DNA of 64,000 bases from Nitratiruptor sp. (lineage in GTDB: Bacteria > Campylobacterota > Campylobacteria > Campylobacterales > Nitratiruptoraceae). Location: assembly GCA_009659925.1 (NCBI GenBank), contig PUXW01000007.1, forward strand, positions 62,001 through 126,000. Direction: 5' to 3'. This document shows positions 20,637 through 29,638 of this stretch, piece after piece. The number at the start of each line of letters is the position of its first letter. The stretch's first letter is position 1. Below the pieces are notes generated by a model that saw only the letters and a program-made list of their open reading frames with translations, did not search any database and had not been told where the DNA came from. Made by a program: the position numbers and the translations under genes.

Positions 20637-22671
20637 GCTTGAAGACCTTGGCCTCCTTGGTGTAGGCCAAGGTTGTGAAGTAGGGGCCTGGGTCGTTGAA
20701 GAAGAAGGTGCGAAAGAAGAAGCTCTTCAAATAGCCGCTGGTTCCAATGAGATAGCGCTTTTTGTAGAGGATGATGGTATAGGGAAGTTTGCGATAGCCA
20801 ATGGCCTTCCAGGCAGTGCCATCGTGGAGGATCAAATAGCCGAAGGGGTACTCCTTGCCCTGGATGGAGACTAGCCCCTTGCCCAGATCGATCTGGACAA
20901 AGCGGCCTGTGATCCTCTTGGCTTGGCTATCGATGGCAACCACCCGGTCGGTCCAGATGAATCCCTCAGGCTTTTCCCCTTTGAGGTAGGCGAAGCGTTG
21001 GATGATGGGAAGGCGCAAGAGGATCCGATCATCGAAGTAGTAGTAGATCTCGTTGCGCTTCTTCATCTGGAGTTCGCCCCTCTGCAACTTGGCCATGAGC
21101 TCCTGGTAGGAGTAGCGTTTGAGGAGATAGGGGAAGACGGCCCAGGGGTAGATACGATCGAACCATTCGATGGCGAATCGATCGAATCGGGCCACGAAGG
21201 CAAGGTCGCTGCTTAAAAGGCTCCTGGCCACGACGAAGTTGTCCCACTGGTGCTTCCCATTATCGATGAGGGTTCGCTTGTTGGTGTAGTACCACAAGGG
21301 CCAACCATAATCCCACCAGGTGAGAATATACCCCTTCTTGGAATCGTTGAGGCTCTTTTGGATGACTTGGAGCTGGTCCCTGGTGAAAAAGGGGGACAAG
21401 AGGCGGTTGTACTGGTCGACAAGGCGCAGGTAATAGCCAAAGAGGATGAGGCTTGGCAGTGCGAAGAGGGCGATCCCCCACCTCTTGGTGGCAAAGCGGT
21501 GGGAGAGGAGGTAGAAGAGGTAGAGGTTCCCCGCTACGATGGCAGGGACCCCGAAGGTAGTGAGACGAACCCCCCCTTTGAGGGCGAGAAGGGCGATGAG
21601 ATAGGGAAAAAGGAGGAGCGCTCCTCCCCGCTCCCGTCGTGCCAAAAGGAGGAGGCCGATGGAGCCAAGGAGAAAGGGGAGAGTTCCTCCTGCTCCATAG
21701 AGGGTGAGCTGCTCCCAGGAGATTCCCCGGGCTTCGAAGACCGTTTTGAGGGTCGCCTCAAGCTGGACCTCTTGGCCCCTCTTATCGCTCCAGCTCAAAT
21801 GGCTCTCTTTGTAGAGGTAGTCCCCGATACGCTTGAAGTAGCCTTTAGTCCAGCCATAATCCCCGATCCCCAGGGCACCAAGGAGGAAGATAGCCATCAA
21901 AATGCGATGATCAATCGAACGCCTCTCAAGCCAGAGACCAAGCCCTAAAAGTCCCAAAGCCAGGAGAAGGCTCCAAGGAAAGGGAAGGGGAAGGGCTGCC
22001 CCATAGAGAATGAGGGCCAAGAAGTAGGCCCGGGGATTCTTACGCTCCAAGAGGAAGAGGTAGAGGGTCAAGAAGAGGAGGCTCCCATAGACTATGGGTC
22101 GGGCCGAGTGGTAGCTCGCTAAAAGGAGTTGGATCGCTCCAATTCCAACCAGGGACCAAAGGAGCCCCCGGTTTAAAGTGGCAATCCACGAGAAGAGTAA
22201 GAGGTAGAAAAGGGGGAAAATGAGCATATCGGTATCACAATAGCCCAGGTGGGTGCGGAAGTAGTAGTTGACGGCGATTCCAGCAATGGCGCCAACCGCT
22301 ACCCCCAGCCAGAACTTCCGCCAGACCCAAAAAATGCCCACAAGGGGAAGGGCGATGAGAGAGCCCAAGAACCCTGGAGCATAGAAGAGGACCCTATCGA
22401 GATCGAGGTGGAGCTTGTCGGCTAGGAAGGCGAGGAGATGGCCAAGGGCCGTGGTGCTATTGAAGGGGATGGAGTGGCCCGCCAGGATCTCCTTGGCATA
22501 GAAGCCATGGAGCCCTCCATCGGCGGTCCACAAGGAGATGATCTTGTCTTCCACGAGAAACTGGGGCTGCTCCTTGGCATACCATGCCAGAAGCAGGTGG
22601 CCTAGGAGGGCGACCAGGTAGGCTCCAAGGAGCCCTCCTATGTAAGCGAGCTTGGAAGACCACCAGGACAA
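20629..22671 (-). CDS. pglB: STT3-family oligosaccharyltransferase PglB
   Basis: Transfers lipid-linked glycans to Asn in N-X-S/T sequons in the periplasm. The 680-aa protein has a multi-span N-terminal half with acidic loops: TADGGLHGFYAKE near residue 52 and GYCDTDMLIFPLFY near 148, the latter like the metal-binding DxD of PglB. The periplasmic domain carries the signature WWDYG near residue 450, in LTWWDYGWPLWYY. Campylobacter places pglB in a glycan cluster; here its neighbours are aspC and a 98-aa gene, with no glycosyltransferases in the window. Confidence 0.93.
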   Translation of the reverse strand: MSWWSSKLAYIGGLLGAYLVALLGHLLLAWYAKEQPQFLVEDKIISLWTADGGLHGFYAKEILAGHSIPFNSTTALGHLLAFLADKLHLDLDRVLFYAPGFLGSLIALPLVGIFWVWRKFWLGVAVGAIAGIAVNYYFRTHLGYCDTDMLIFPLFYLLLFSWIATLNRGLLWSLVGIGAIQLLLASYHSARPIVYGSLLFLTLYLFLLERKNPRAYFLALILYGAALPLPFPWSLLLALGLLGLGLWLERRSIDHRILMAIFLLGALGIGDYGWTKGYFKRIGDYLYKESHLSWSDKRGQEVQLEATLKTVFEARGISWEQLTLYGAGGTLPFLLGSIGLLLLARRERGGALLLFPYLIALLALKGGVRLTTFGVPAIVAGNLYLFYLLSHRFATKRWGIALFALPSLILFGYYLRLVDQYNRLLSPFFTRDQLQVIQKSLNDSKKGYILTWWDYGWPLWYYTNKRTLIDNGKHQWDNFVVARSLLSSDLAFVARFDRFAIEWFDRIYPWAVFPYLLKRYSYQELMAKLQRGELQMKKRNEIYYYFDDRILLRLPIIQRFAYLKGEKPEGFIWTDRVVAIDSQAKRITGRFVQIDLGKGLVSIQGKEYPFGYLILHDGTAWKAIGYRKLPYTIILYKKRYLIGTSGYLKSFFFRTFFFNDPGPYFTTLAYTKEAKVFKLK

Positions 22672-22680
22672 CGAGGACTC

Positions 22681-22977
22681 CTAATCTCCCCCGATGGTTT
22701 CATCGGCATCGAGGGGAGTTGCCTTCTCGTCGGGAACGTAATCTTTTCCAAACTCCCGCTTGGCCAGTTCGAGGGCCTCAATGAGATCGTCGATGTTTTC
22801 GTAGGGAATGTGGACCTTCCACTCGGGATTGAGGGCATTCCCGTTCAAAGAGACCCCGATACTCACCACCGGCTCGCTCCCTGGGCCGTAAGGCTCGGTA
22901 ATGTGGGCGACGCTGACGACTCCATCTTTGGTTCCGTAAAGGTGGAAGAGCTTGATTTCGCTATGGGTCTTGGCCAT
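22681..22977 (-). CDS. Conserved-looking 98-aa protein of unknown function
   Basis: Not recognised. It is a soluble, acidic protein with a central segment NPEWKVHIPYENIDDLIEAL and an acidic tail ending DADETIGGD. The beta-strand-then-helix pattern recalls small PC4-like nucleic-acid-binding folds, but that is a weak guess. The start ATG at 22977 is chosen for the AAGGAGG upstream; the frame is open 9 codons further without a ribosome site. It has its own TATAAT and lies 9 bp ahead of pglB, so the two are probably cotranscribed. Confidence 0.75.
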   Translation of the reverse strand: MAKTHSEIKLFHLYGTKDGVVSVAHITEPYGPGSEPVVSIGVSLNGNALNPEWKVHIPYENIDDLIEALELAKREFGKDYVPDEKATPLDADETIGGD

Positions 22978-23002
22978 GGCATCCTCCTTGATGGTTTTCT
23001 CC

Positions 23003-23008
23003 ATTATA
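23003..23008 (-). promoter_or_regulatory. Extended -10 promoter for the 98-aa gene and pglB
   Basis: A minus-strand TGCTATAAT, a perfect -10 with a TGN extension, 26 bp upstream of the ATG. The same TGCTATAAT occurs at the iron-regulated promoter near 33030. Confidence 0.65.
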
Positions 23009-23036
23009 GCACACCCGTGGAGAGAGTTGTGGTAGT

Positions 23037-23993
23037 TTAGTTGCTCTTTTTCACAAGGCGCATGAGCATGGCTTGAAGTTTGAGCCAGAGCCGATGCTCC
23101 ATGATGGGAAAACCGGCATAGGTTTTACCGCCGGGCAGACTCTTGGTGACCCCCCCCCTTGCGGCGATGGTGGCAAAGTCTCCAATCTCCAGATGGCCTG
23201 CCGTCGCACTTTGCCCCCCCATCGTTACATTTCGTCCCAACTTGGTGGAGCCGGAGATTCCCACCAAGGAGGCCATAAGGACATTCTCTCCGATCTCGCA
23301 GTTGTGGCCAATTTGGATGAGGTTGTCCAGCTTGGTCCCCCGTTTGATCCGGGTCGTTCCAAAGACGGCCCGGTCGATGGTACAATTGGCTCCGATCTCG
23401 ACCTCATCCTCGATCACCACATTGCCGCTGTGGTAGATCTTGACATGGCGTCCATCTTTGGTGTGGGCAAAACCATAGCCATCACTTCCAATAACCGTAC
23501 CCGCATGGATGATACATCCACTGCCGATCTTACAATCGTGGTAGATGGTGACATTGGGGTGGATGGTGGTATTGGGGCCAATTTCGACCCGGTCTCCGAT
23601 GAAGGCCCCTGGCATCAGGAGGACCCCGTCGCCGATTTTGGCCCCCCGGCCGATATAGACATTGGGACCGATGGTCACCCCCTTCCCGATGGTAGGCTCT
23701 AGCCCCTCTTGGGAGAAGGGATCCTGAGCAAAAAGGGCGCTGATCCGGGCCAGGGCAAGGTAGGGCTCGGGGGTTACAAGGGCACTTGCCCCCTCCGGCA
23801 GATGGGGGAGGTGCTCCTCCTTGAGGATAACGGCCCCCGCCTTGGTTTTGGCGAGGGCGGAGAGGTACTTGGGGTTTTCGAGGAAGCTCAAATGGCAAGG
23901 CGTTGCCCGGGTAAGGGCCTCAAGACCACAAATTTCCCGATCCGCCCCGATGAGATGGAGCTGGAAGCGTTTGGCGATGGTCGAGAGTCTCAT
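23037..23993 (-). CDS. lpxD: UDP-3-O-acylglucosamine N-acyltransferase
   Basis: The third step of lipid A synthesis. The 318-aa protein has an N-terminal uridine-binding domain (FLENPKYLSAL near 38), then a long left-handed beta-helix of hexapeptides (residues 100-270) containing IIHAGTVIGSDGYGFA and NLIQIGHNCEIGEN with the catalytic His region. It ends with a helical tail. It overlaps ilvN by 4 nt, an unusual pairing of lipid A with branched-chain amino acid synthesis. Other lpx genes are not present. Confidence 0.96.
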   Translation of the reverse strand: MRLSTIAKRFQLHLIGADREICGLEALTRATPCHLSFLENPKYLSALAKTKAGAVILKEEHLPHLPEGASALVTPEPYLALARISALFAQDPFSQEGLEPTIGKGVTIGPNVYIGRGAKIGDGVLLMPGAFIGDRVEIGPNTTIHPNVTIYHDCKIGSGCIIHAGTVIGSDGYGFAHTKDGRHVKIYHSGNVVIEDEVEIGANCTIDRAVFGTTRIKRGTKLDNLIQIGHNCEIGENVLMASLVGISGSTKLGRNVTMGGQSATAGHLEIGDFATIAARGGVTKSLPGGKTYAGFPIMEHRLWLKLQAMLMRLVKKSN

Positions 23994-24463
23994 CGTTCGA
24001 TGGCCACCACTCCACTTCTGACGATCTCTTTGGGGTTGAAGCGCCGCAGGGCCTCGATGAAGTTACCGATCCGCTGGGGTTCATCGGCGGCCATGATGAT
24101 GGCGCTATCCTTACCGATGTTAACGATGTTGCCGTTGTAGGCGCGACAGAGGGCCTCCACATCGGCGAGCCGCTCTTCCAGGGGGATCTTGGCCATCACC
24201 ATCTCTTTCTCCACCAGTTCGCTGTGTTCGATCACCTTGTAGACGGGGATGATCTTATGGAGCTGCTTGATGATCTGTTCGATCACTCTAGGACTCCCCT
24301 TGGTGACGATGGTCAATCGGGAGTACTTGCTCTTTGGAATGGGGGCAACCGTCAGGGTTTCGATGTTGTACCCCCGGGCGGCAAAAAGCCCGGTGATCCT
24401 GGTGAGGACCCCATGTTCATTGAGAACGATGACGGAGATGACGCGCCGTTGGGTCATGATCAA
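23990..24463 (-). CDS. ilvN: Acetolactate synthase, small regulatory subunit
   Basis: The regulatory subunit that confers valine feedback inhibition on IlvB. The 157-aa protein opens with RRVISVIVLNEHGVLTRITG, a typical ACT domain (about residues 7-80), followed by the C-terminal domain with the conserved IVRSGVVAIER end. It overlaps ilvB and lpxD by 4 nt each (ATGA). Confidence 0.97.
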   Translation of the reverse strand: MIMTQRRVISVIVLNEHGVLTRITGLFAARGYNIETLTVAPIPKSKYSRLTIVTKGSPRVIEQIIKQLHKIIPVYKVIEHSELVEKEMVMAKIPLEERLADVEALCRAYNGNIVNIGKDSAIIMAADEPQRIGNFIEALRRFNPKEIVRSGVVAIER

Positions 24464-26157
24464 TCCTTGTACTCGAGTAGCATGTTGTAGAGACTTCCAC
24501 CAGCTGGAACCATGGGCAAGACATTCTCGTGGCGATCCACCACCACGTCGATAAGGGCGACGACCCCCCGATTGAGGGCATCGTCTAGGGCCTGATCGAA
24601 CTCCTCTTTGGTACTTACCCGGTAGCCTACGCCTCCAAAGGCCTCAGCAACCTTGACAAAATCCGGCTGGATCGACAGATCGGTCTCAGAGTAGCGCTTG
24701 TCGTAGAAGAAGGTTTGCCACTGACGCACCATACCCAAATAGTTGTTGTTGAGGATCACATTGATGACGGGGAGGCGGTATTGGACGGCGGTTATAAGCT
24801 CTTGGATGTTCATGAGGATGGAACCATCGCCGCTGATGTTGACCACGACCTCCCCATCGCCCACAGCCCGTTTGGCCCCCAGGGCAGCTGGAAAGCCAAA
24901 GCCCATGGTCCCAAGCCCCCCGCTGGTGATGAACTCTCTGGGCCGGGTGAAGGGGTAGAACTGGGCCGTCCACATCTGGTGCTGGCCCACATCGGTGGCG
25001 ATTCGAGCCCTCCCTTTAAGACGCTCCCCGATACGGCGGATGACCCACTGGGGTTTGAGGACCTCATCGCTGTCCTCGAAGGTGATGGGATGGAGTTCAT
25101 TGTAGTGGTTGAGGGTTTGCCGCCACTGCTGGTAGCGCCCCGGATCGATACGCTCCTCGACGAGGGGAACCATCTCCTCCAGCACCGCTTTGAGATCTCC
25201 GACAATGGGGTAGTGGACATGGACCAACTTCCCGATGCTGCTTGGATCGATGTCGACATGGATGATCTTGGCGTAACGGGCAAATTCAGAGAGTTTCCCA
25301 GTCACCCGGTCATCAAATCGGGGTCCAAGGGCGATGAGTAAATCGGCCTCGCTCATGGCCATGTTGGCCGCGTAACTTCCATGCATTCCCACCATGCCAA
25401 GGAGCTGGGGGTGGTCATAGGGGAGGGTTCCCCGGGCCATGAGGGTCTCCACCGCCGGGATCTGGGTGGCGTCTACAAGCTTGCGGACCAGATCGGCACT
25501 TCCCGAGTGGATGATCCCCCCGCCCAGATAGAACAGGGGCTGTTTGGCCTCCCGAATCGCCTCTACGGCCTTCTTGATCTGGCGCATGTTGCCCCGGATG
25601 GTGGGTCTGTAGGTTTCAAGCCGCACCTCTTCGGGGTAGTTGAAGGGGCCAACCTGGGCGGTGACATCCTTGGGGATGTCGATATGGACCGGTCCTGGCC
25701 GTCCACTGCGGGCGATATAGAAGGCTTCGGCTAGGATCCGGGGCAGCTCCTCGACACTTTGGACCAGGTAGTTGTGCTTGGTACAGGGGCGGCTGATCCC
25801 CACCGCATCGATCTCCTGAAAGGCGTCGGTTCCAATCATCGAGAGGGGAACCTGGCCGCTGATGACCACGAGGGGGATGGAGTCCATGTAGGCTGTGGCC
25901 AGTCCGGTGACGGCGTTGGTAAATCCCGGACCGCTGGTGACGAAGGCGACCCCCACCTTGCCTGTTGCCCGGGCATATCCGTCGGCGGCATGGACCGCCG
26001 CTTGTTCGTGTCTGGTGAGAATGTGCTGGAAATACCGATGTTTGTAGATCTCGTCGTAGACGTTCATGATGGCACCGCCAGGATAGCCGAAGACCACTTC
26101 GACCCCTTCCCGACGCATCGCCTCCACGACCATCTGGGCACCGCTCATATCGGCCAT
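24460..26157 (-). CDS. ilvB: Acetolactate synthase, large catalytic subunit
   Basis: A TPP-dependent enzyme joining pyruvate with pyruvate or 2-oxobutyrate, at the head of Val/Leu/Ile synthesis. The 565-aa protein shows GYPGGAIMNVYDEIY near 24, the catalytic Glu region ILTRHEQAAVHAADGYAR near 43, and the TPP/Mg motif GDGSILMNIQEL to NNNYLGMVRQ near 445. The ATG has GAGGAG upstream. ilvA, which supplies 2-oxobutyrate, lies about 1 kb upstream on the same strand. Confidence 0.98.
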   Translation of the reverse strand: MADMSGAQMVVEAMRREGVEVVFGYPGGAIMNVYDEIYKHRYFQHILTRHEQAAVHAADGYARATGKVGVAFVTSGPGFTNAVTGLATAYMDSIPLVVISGQVPLSMIGTDAFQEIDAVGISRPCTKHNYLVQSVEELPRILAEAFYIARSGRPGPVHIDIPKDVTAQVGPFNYPEEVRLETYRPTIRGNMRQIKKAVEAIREAKQPLFYLGGGIIHSGSADLVRKLVDATQIPAVETLMARGTLPYDHPQLLGMVGMHGSYAANMAMSEADLLIALGPRFDDRVTGKLSEFARYAKIIHVDIDPSSIGKLVHVHYPIVGDLKAVLEEMVPLVEERIDPGRYQQWRQTLNHYNELHPITFEDSDEVLKPQWVIRRIGERLKGRARIATDVGQHQMWTAQFYPFTRPREFITSGGLGTMGFGFPAALGAKRAVGDGEVVVNISGDGSILMNIQELITAVQYRLPVINVILNNNYLGMVRQWQTFFYDKRYSETDLSIQPDFVKVAEAFGGVGYRVSTKEEFDQALDDALNRGVVALIDVVVDRHENVLPMVPAGGSLYNMLLEYKD

Positions 26158-26189
26158 AACAGCTCCTCGTTGCGAAGTTAATTGGAGTT

Positions 26190-26195
26190 ATTTTA
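26190..26195 (-). promoter_or_regulatory. Weak -10 candidate for ilvB-ilvN-lpxD
   Basis: A minus-strand TAAAAT in GGATAAAATAAC, in the AT-rich 48-bp gap between ppx and ilvB, 33 bp before the start. No -35 or attenuator-like leader peptide is visible. Confidence 0.35.
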
Positions 26196-26205
26196 TCCTA
26201 ATTTT

Positions 26206-27129
26206 TCAAATTGTGGTGAATATTCGCTCCATACGGCGACACTCTTCGATGGCAAGTCCCTCCCGAACCCCTTCGTCCACCACCACCATCTGGGCATAGC
26301 CACACTTTTCAAAGAGCTCCTCCAAGAGGACCAGCCCGGCTAGGATCGCCTCCTCTCGTCCCGTCCCAACGAGCCTAGCCCGCTCCTCCTTGGAAAGGGC
26401 CAAGAGCTCCTTGTAGGCTTTGGCGATATCGTTGCGATCGATCCTGGTCCCATCCACTTTTAACGGATCGTAGGTCCGGTATTCCAGCCCCAGTTTCAGG
26501 GCGGCTACCGTCGTCGGGGTCCCACCGGTGCCCACGAAGAGTTTGGGTTTGCCGAAGAATTCGAAGATATCGTGGCAGTATTCCCGGATCTCCCCCATCT
26601 TCCGCTTAATTCCAAAGTGGATCTCCTCCTTGCTCTTGTAGCGCTCGGCCACACTCAAGATCCCCAGGTCGAAACTTTTGGCCACCAGCTCTTGGCGGTG
26701 TTTGAGGATGATCTCGGTGGAGCCCCCTCCAATATCGACCAGCAAGAACTTTTGCGGATCCAAGCCGACCCGTTCCAGTCCGAAGGCGACCCCCTGGGCG
26801 CTGTAATAGCTCTCCAGCTCAGGGGAGATGATCTCAATGGGAAAGCCACACAGCGCCTGGAGCTCTTGGATATACTCTTTGCCGTTGCGAGCCTTGCGAA
26901 AGGCTGCAGTAGCCACGGCGACCTTGGGATCTTTTGGATAGCGCTCCTTGATAGTGCAAAGGATTGTGCGAACTTTTTCGAGGACCTCGGGGGGGATGGC
27001 CCCTCCCTCAGCAACCCCCCAACCACTTCCCACGATCCACTCCATGCGCTCTTCAATCTCCAGATCGAGGCATTGGAGCCGGACGACCCGCAAAGAGTTA
27101 GAGCCGATATCGATGGCGATCACACTCAT
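26206..27129 (-). CDS. Ppx/GppA-family phosphatase (exopolyphosphatase-like)
   Basis: An actin-fold (ASKHA) phosphatase that hydrolyses polyphosphate and/or pppGpp. The 307-aa protein has the phosphate-1 loop AIDIGSNSLRVVRL near residue 5, ATAAFRKARNG near 93, and the second phosphate loop VDIGGGSTEIIL near 139. At 307 aa it has only the catalytic domains and lacks the C-terminal HD extension of E. coli Ppx, like the short Campylobacter enzymes. Polyphosphate versus pppGpp preference cannot be told. It abuts ilvA (1-nt overlap). Confidence 0.92.
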   Translation of the reverse strand: MSVIAIDIGSNSLRVVRLQCLDLEIEERMEWIVGSGWGVAEGGAIPPEVLEKVRTILCTIKERYPKDPKVAVATAAFRKARNGKEYIQELQALCGFPIEIISPELESYYSAQGVAFGLERVGLDPQKFLLVDIGGGSTEIILKHRQELVAKSFDLGILSVAERYKSKEEIHFGIKRKMGEIREYCHDIFEFFGKPKLFVGTGGTPTTVAALKLGLEYRTYDPLKVDGTRIDRNDIAKAYKELLALSKEERARLVGTGREEAILAGLVLLEELFEKCGYAQMVVVDEGVREGLAIEECRRMERIFTTI

Positions 27130-28337
27130 TAGCGCTCCTCGTGGAATCGGTATCCATGCTCAAGCAGGAGGTGGCGGATCTCCTCCTGGTGTTCCCTACC
27201 CTTGGTCTCCAAGGCGATGGAGACATTGGCATCTCCAAAGGCGAGGTGGGTGGAAGTTCGATCGTAGCCGATGGAGACGATGTTGGCATTGGCCTTGGCC
27301 AGGAGTTCGGTCAAACGCATGAGGCTTCCAGGCTTGTCGATGAGGGTGACGATCAGCTTCATCTTCCGATAGCTCTTGATGAGCCCCTTCTCGATGATGA
27401 CATTGAGCATCGTTACGTCGATATTGCCTCCGCTCAGAACGACCGCTACCTCCGATTCTGGAGGAAGGTCGATCTTGCTGTGGAGGAGGGCCGCCACTCC
27501 CACGGCTCCAGCCCCTTCCACCAGGAGCTTCTGGTTCTCCAGCAAGAAAAGGATCCCATCGGCGATCTCTTCGTCATCCACCTCCACGATCTCGTCCACG
27601 GTGCGCAAAATGATCTCCAAGGTCTTGGGAGAGGTATCCCGGACAGCAATCCCATCGGCGATGGTGCGCACCTGGGTGGTATCCACGGCCCGTCCCAGGA
27701 GGTAGGAGTTGCGCATGGCCGGAGCCCCAGCGGCGGTGACCCCGATGACCTGGATCGATGGATCGATCTGTTTGATGGCACTCCCAATTCCAGCGATGAG
27801 TCCCCCCCCTCCAATGGGAACCACCACCGCGTCGATTCGCCGATTTCGAAGGATCTCCAAAGCGATGGTCCCCTGCCCTGCGATGACGGCATCGTCGGCA
27901 AAGGGGTGGACGAAACTCTTACCCTGCTCCTTGGCCAATTGGATCGCATGGAGGTAGGCCTCGTCATAGTTCTTTCCAGCTAGAACCACCCGGGCCCCAT
28001 AGCTCTTGACCCCGTTGATCTTGGTGAGGGGGGTATTTTCTGGCATGACGATGGTGGCCTCTACATTGAAGTAGTTGGCACTGAAGGCAACCCCTTGGGC
28101 ATGGTTTCCGGCACTGGCGGCAATGACCCCCGCCTCCTTCTCCTCGTCGCTGAGAGTCGAGATCTTGTTGAAGGCTCCCCGGAGCTTGAAAGCCCCTGTG
28201 ACCTGGAGGTTCTCCTTCTTCAAGAAGATGTTGAGCCCCGTGCGCCGACTCAAGAGAGGCGCAAAGGCGAAAGGGGTCTCTAGGACGACTTTGGCAATCC
28301 GTTTCGAGGCGGCTTCGATCTCTTGGAGGGGGATCAT
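27129..28337 (-). CDS. ilvA: Threonine ammonia-lyase (threonine dehydratase)
   Basis: A PLP enzyme deaminating threonine to 2-oxobutyrate for isoleucine. The 402-aa protein has the PLP-lysine segment VTGAFKLRGAFNKI near residue 50, SAGNHAQGVA near 78, the glycine-rich PIGGGGLIAGIG near 180, and a C-terminal ACT-like regulatory domain (about residues 325-402). The ATG at 28337 is chosen because it overlaps the upstream stop (ATGA); an upstream in-frame ATG lies inside the neighbouring gene. This is the single-ACT form. Confidence 0.95.
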   Translation of the reverse strand: MIPLQEIEAASKRIAKVVLETPFAFAPLLSRRTGLNIFLKKENLQVTGAFKLRGAFNKISTLSDEEKEAGVIAASAGNHAQGVAFSANYFNVEATIVMPENTPLTKINGVKSYGARVVLAGKNYDEAYLHAIQLAKEQGKSFVHPFADDAVIAGQGTIALEILRNRRIDAVVVPIGGGGLIAGIGSAIKQIDPSIQVIGVTAAGAPAMRNSYLLGRAVDTTQVRTIADGIAVRDTSPKTLEIILRTVDEIVEVDDEEIADGILFLLENQKLLVEGAGAVGVAALLHSKIDLPPESEVAVVLSGGNIDVTMLNVIIEKGLIKSYRKMKLIVTLIDKPGSLMRLTELLAKANANIVSIGYDRTSTHLAFGDANVSIALETKGREHQEEIRHLLLEHGYRFHEER

Positions 28338-28771
28338 CTCCCAGCCACCAGTCTTCGATGGTCCACCATCGTGCACCGGTTCTGGACCACGATCAAGCCA
28401 GCCTCCCGGGCCCGCTTGGCCGCCTCGTCGTTGACAATCCCCTTTTGCATCCAGATCACCCGCACATCCCCTCGCTTGATAGCCGCCTCCACGATGGGAG
28501 GGATGGCTGCTGGTTTCCGGAAGATGTCAACCATATCGATGGGAAAGGGGATCTCTTCGAGGGAGCGGTAGACCCGCTCGCCCAAAATCTCCCCTCCCCG
28601 GGGGTAGATCGGGACGATCCGATAGCCCACGCTCTGCAGGTAGGCCGCTACCTTGTGGCTATCCTTGCTCGGATCCGGAGAAAGTCCCACCACGGCGATG
28701 GTTTTCACCGTCTCGAAGATTTGACGTATCTCCTCTTCATTGGCGTTGATCTGGGGAAGTGGACACTCCAT
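28334..28771 (-). CDS. CoA-binding domain (YccU-like) protein
   Basis: A 145-aa single-domain Rossmann protein of the CoA_binding_2 type. IAVVGLSPDPSKDSHKVAAY near residue 25 forms the dinucleotide-like loop, with YRIVPIYPRG and DMVDIFRKP following, as in succinyl-CoA synthetase-like domains. The Cys in VVQNRCTMVDHR near the end is characteristic of the family. Biological role unknown. The ATG at 28771 has AAGGAGGGG upstream. It is coupled to ilvA by a 4-nt overlap. Confidence 0.88.
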   Translation of the reverse strand: MECPLPQINANEEEIRQIFETVKTIAVVGLSPDPSKDSHKVAAYLQSVGYRIVPIYPRGGEILGERVYRSLEEIPFPIDMVDIFRKPAAIPPIVEAAIKRGDVRVIWMQKGIVNDEAAKRAREAGLIVVQNRCTMVDHRRLVAGR

Positions 28772-28792
28772 TGCCCCTCCTTTTTGCCACCG

Positions 28793-28798
28793 ATTGTA
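28793..28798 (-). promoter_or_regulatory. Putative extended -10 for the CoA-binding protein-ilvA-ppx unit
   Basis: A minus-strand TGGTACAAT, 21 bp upstream of the ATG at 28771. The same TGGTACAAT recurs at psd (35938-35943). Confidence 0.4.
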
Positions 28799-28807
28799 CC
28801 ACAACTT

Positions 28808-29599
28808 TCATTGGACTCTTCTTTGCAAGGGACAGTTGCGCGGAATAGAGCGGAGCTGGGCGATGTAGCGCTGGAGGGCCCGGATACGGTTGATATCGGC
28901 CGGATGGGTCGAGAGAAATTCGGGGATCTGCTGGCGGTTGGCCTGGCGCATACGCTCCCAGAAGCGAATAGCCTCTTGGGGATCGTAGCAGGCCTTGTAC
29001 ATGAGGTAGAGTCCCAGCTGATCGGCTTCATACTCGAACTTCCGGCTGTAGGGATAGATGATCCCATACTGGGTTCCAACCCCGTAGGCCAGATCGAAGA
29101 GGGGCCCCCAACTCTTGCCACTTATTTGAAGTCCGCGTGCTAGCAGCTCTTTACCCAGATTCCCGACCATCGCCATGGAGACCCGCTCACTTCCATGGCG
29201 TAAGATGGCGTGAGCCACCTCGTGGCCGATGACGGCGGCCAGCTGGTCGTCGTTTTGGACCAACTTCAAAAGTCCCGTATAGACGAAGATCTTCCCACCA
29301 GGCAGACAGAAGGCGTTGACCTGGGGGGATTCGAGGACATAGAACTCCCATTGGAAGTTGGGATGGAACTCGGCCTCGGCTACGGCGGCGATCCTCGATG
29401 CTACCCGTTTGACCATAGCGTTGTAGCGGGGATCCCTGGAGACCTTGGCCTTCTTGAGGATCTCATTCCGGGCCTGAAGGCCCATTTGAACCTCTTGGGC
29501 CGGGGAGATGAGGATCAGCTGGGAGCGGTTGGTATAGGGATTCTTGGCACACGCGACGAAGAAGAGCAGGAGCGGTATGATGAGGAGGTACTTTCTCAT
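28808..29599 (-). CDS. M48-family metalloprotease lipoprotein
   Basis: A 263-aa zinc protease, probably anchored in the envelope: an N-terminal signal ends in FFVAC, an acceptable lipobox, and the ATG at 29599 has AAGGGG upstream. The zinc motif HEVAH lies in AAVIGHEVAHAILRHGSER near residue 135, with the third ligand in YEADQLGLYLM near 193. It resembles LoiP/BepA-type proteases that survey outer-membrane proteins. It lies 39 bp after feoB and may be read from the iron-regulated promoter or from its own TATAAT. Confidence 0.9.
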   Translation of the reverse strand: MRKYLLIIPLLLFFVACAKNPYTNRSQLILISPAQEVQMGLQARNEILKKAKVSRDPRYNAMVKRVASRIAAVAEAEFHPNFQWEFYVLESPQVNAFCLPGGKIFVYTGLLKLVQNDDQLAAVIGHEVAHAILRHGSERVSMAMVGNLGKELLARGLQISGKSWGPLFDLAYGVGTQYGIIYPYSRKFEYEADQLGLYLMYKACYDPQEAIRFWERMRQANRQQIPEFLSTHPADINRIRALQRYIAQLRSIPRNCPLQRRVQ

Positions 29600-29631
29600 G
29601 GAACACCCCTTGAGACAAAATTCATAAGGCA

Positions 29632-29637
29632 ATTATA
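29632..29637 (-). promoter_or_regulatory. -10 box between feoB and the M48 protease gene
   Basis: A minus-strand TATAAT (GGTATAATTG) immediately after the feoB stop and 32 bp before the protease start. It suggests transcription partly independent of the feo operon. Confidence 0.45.
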
Positions 29638-29638
29638 C

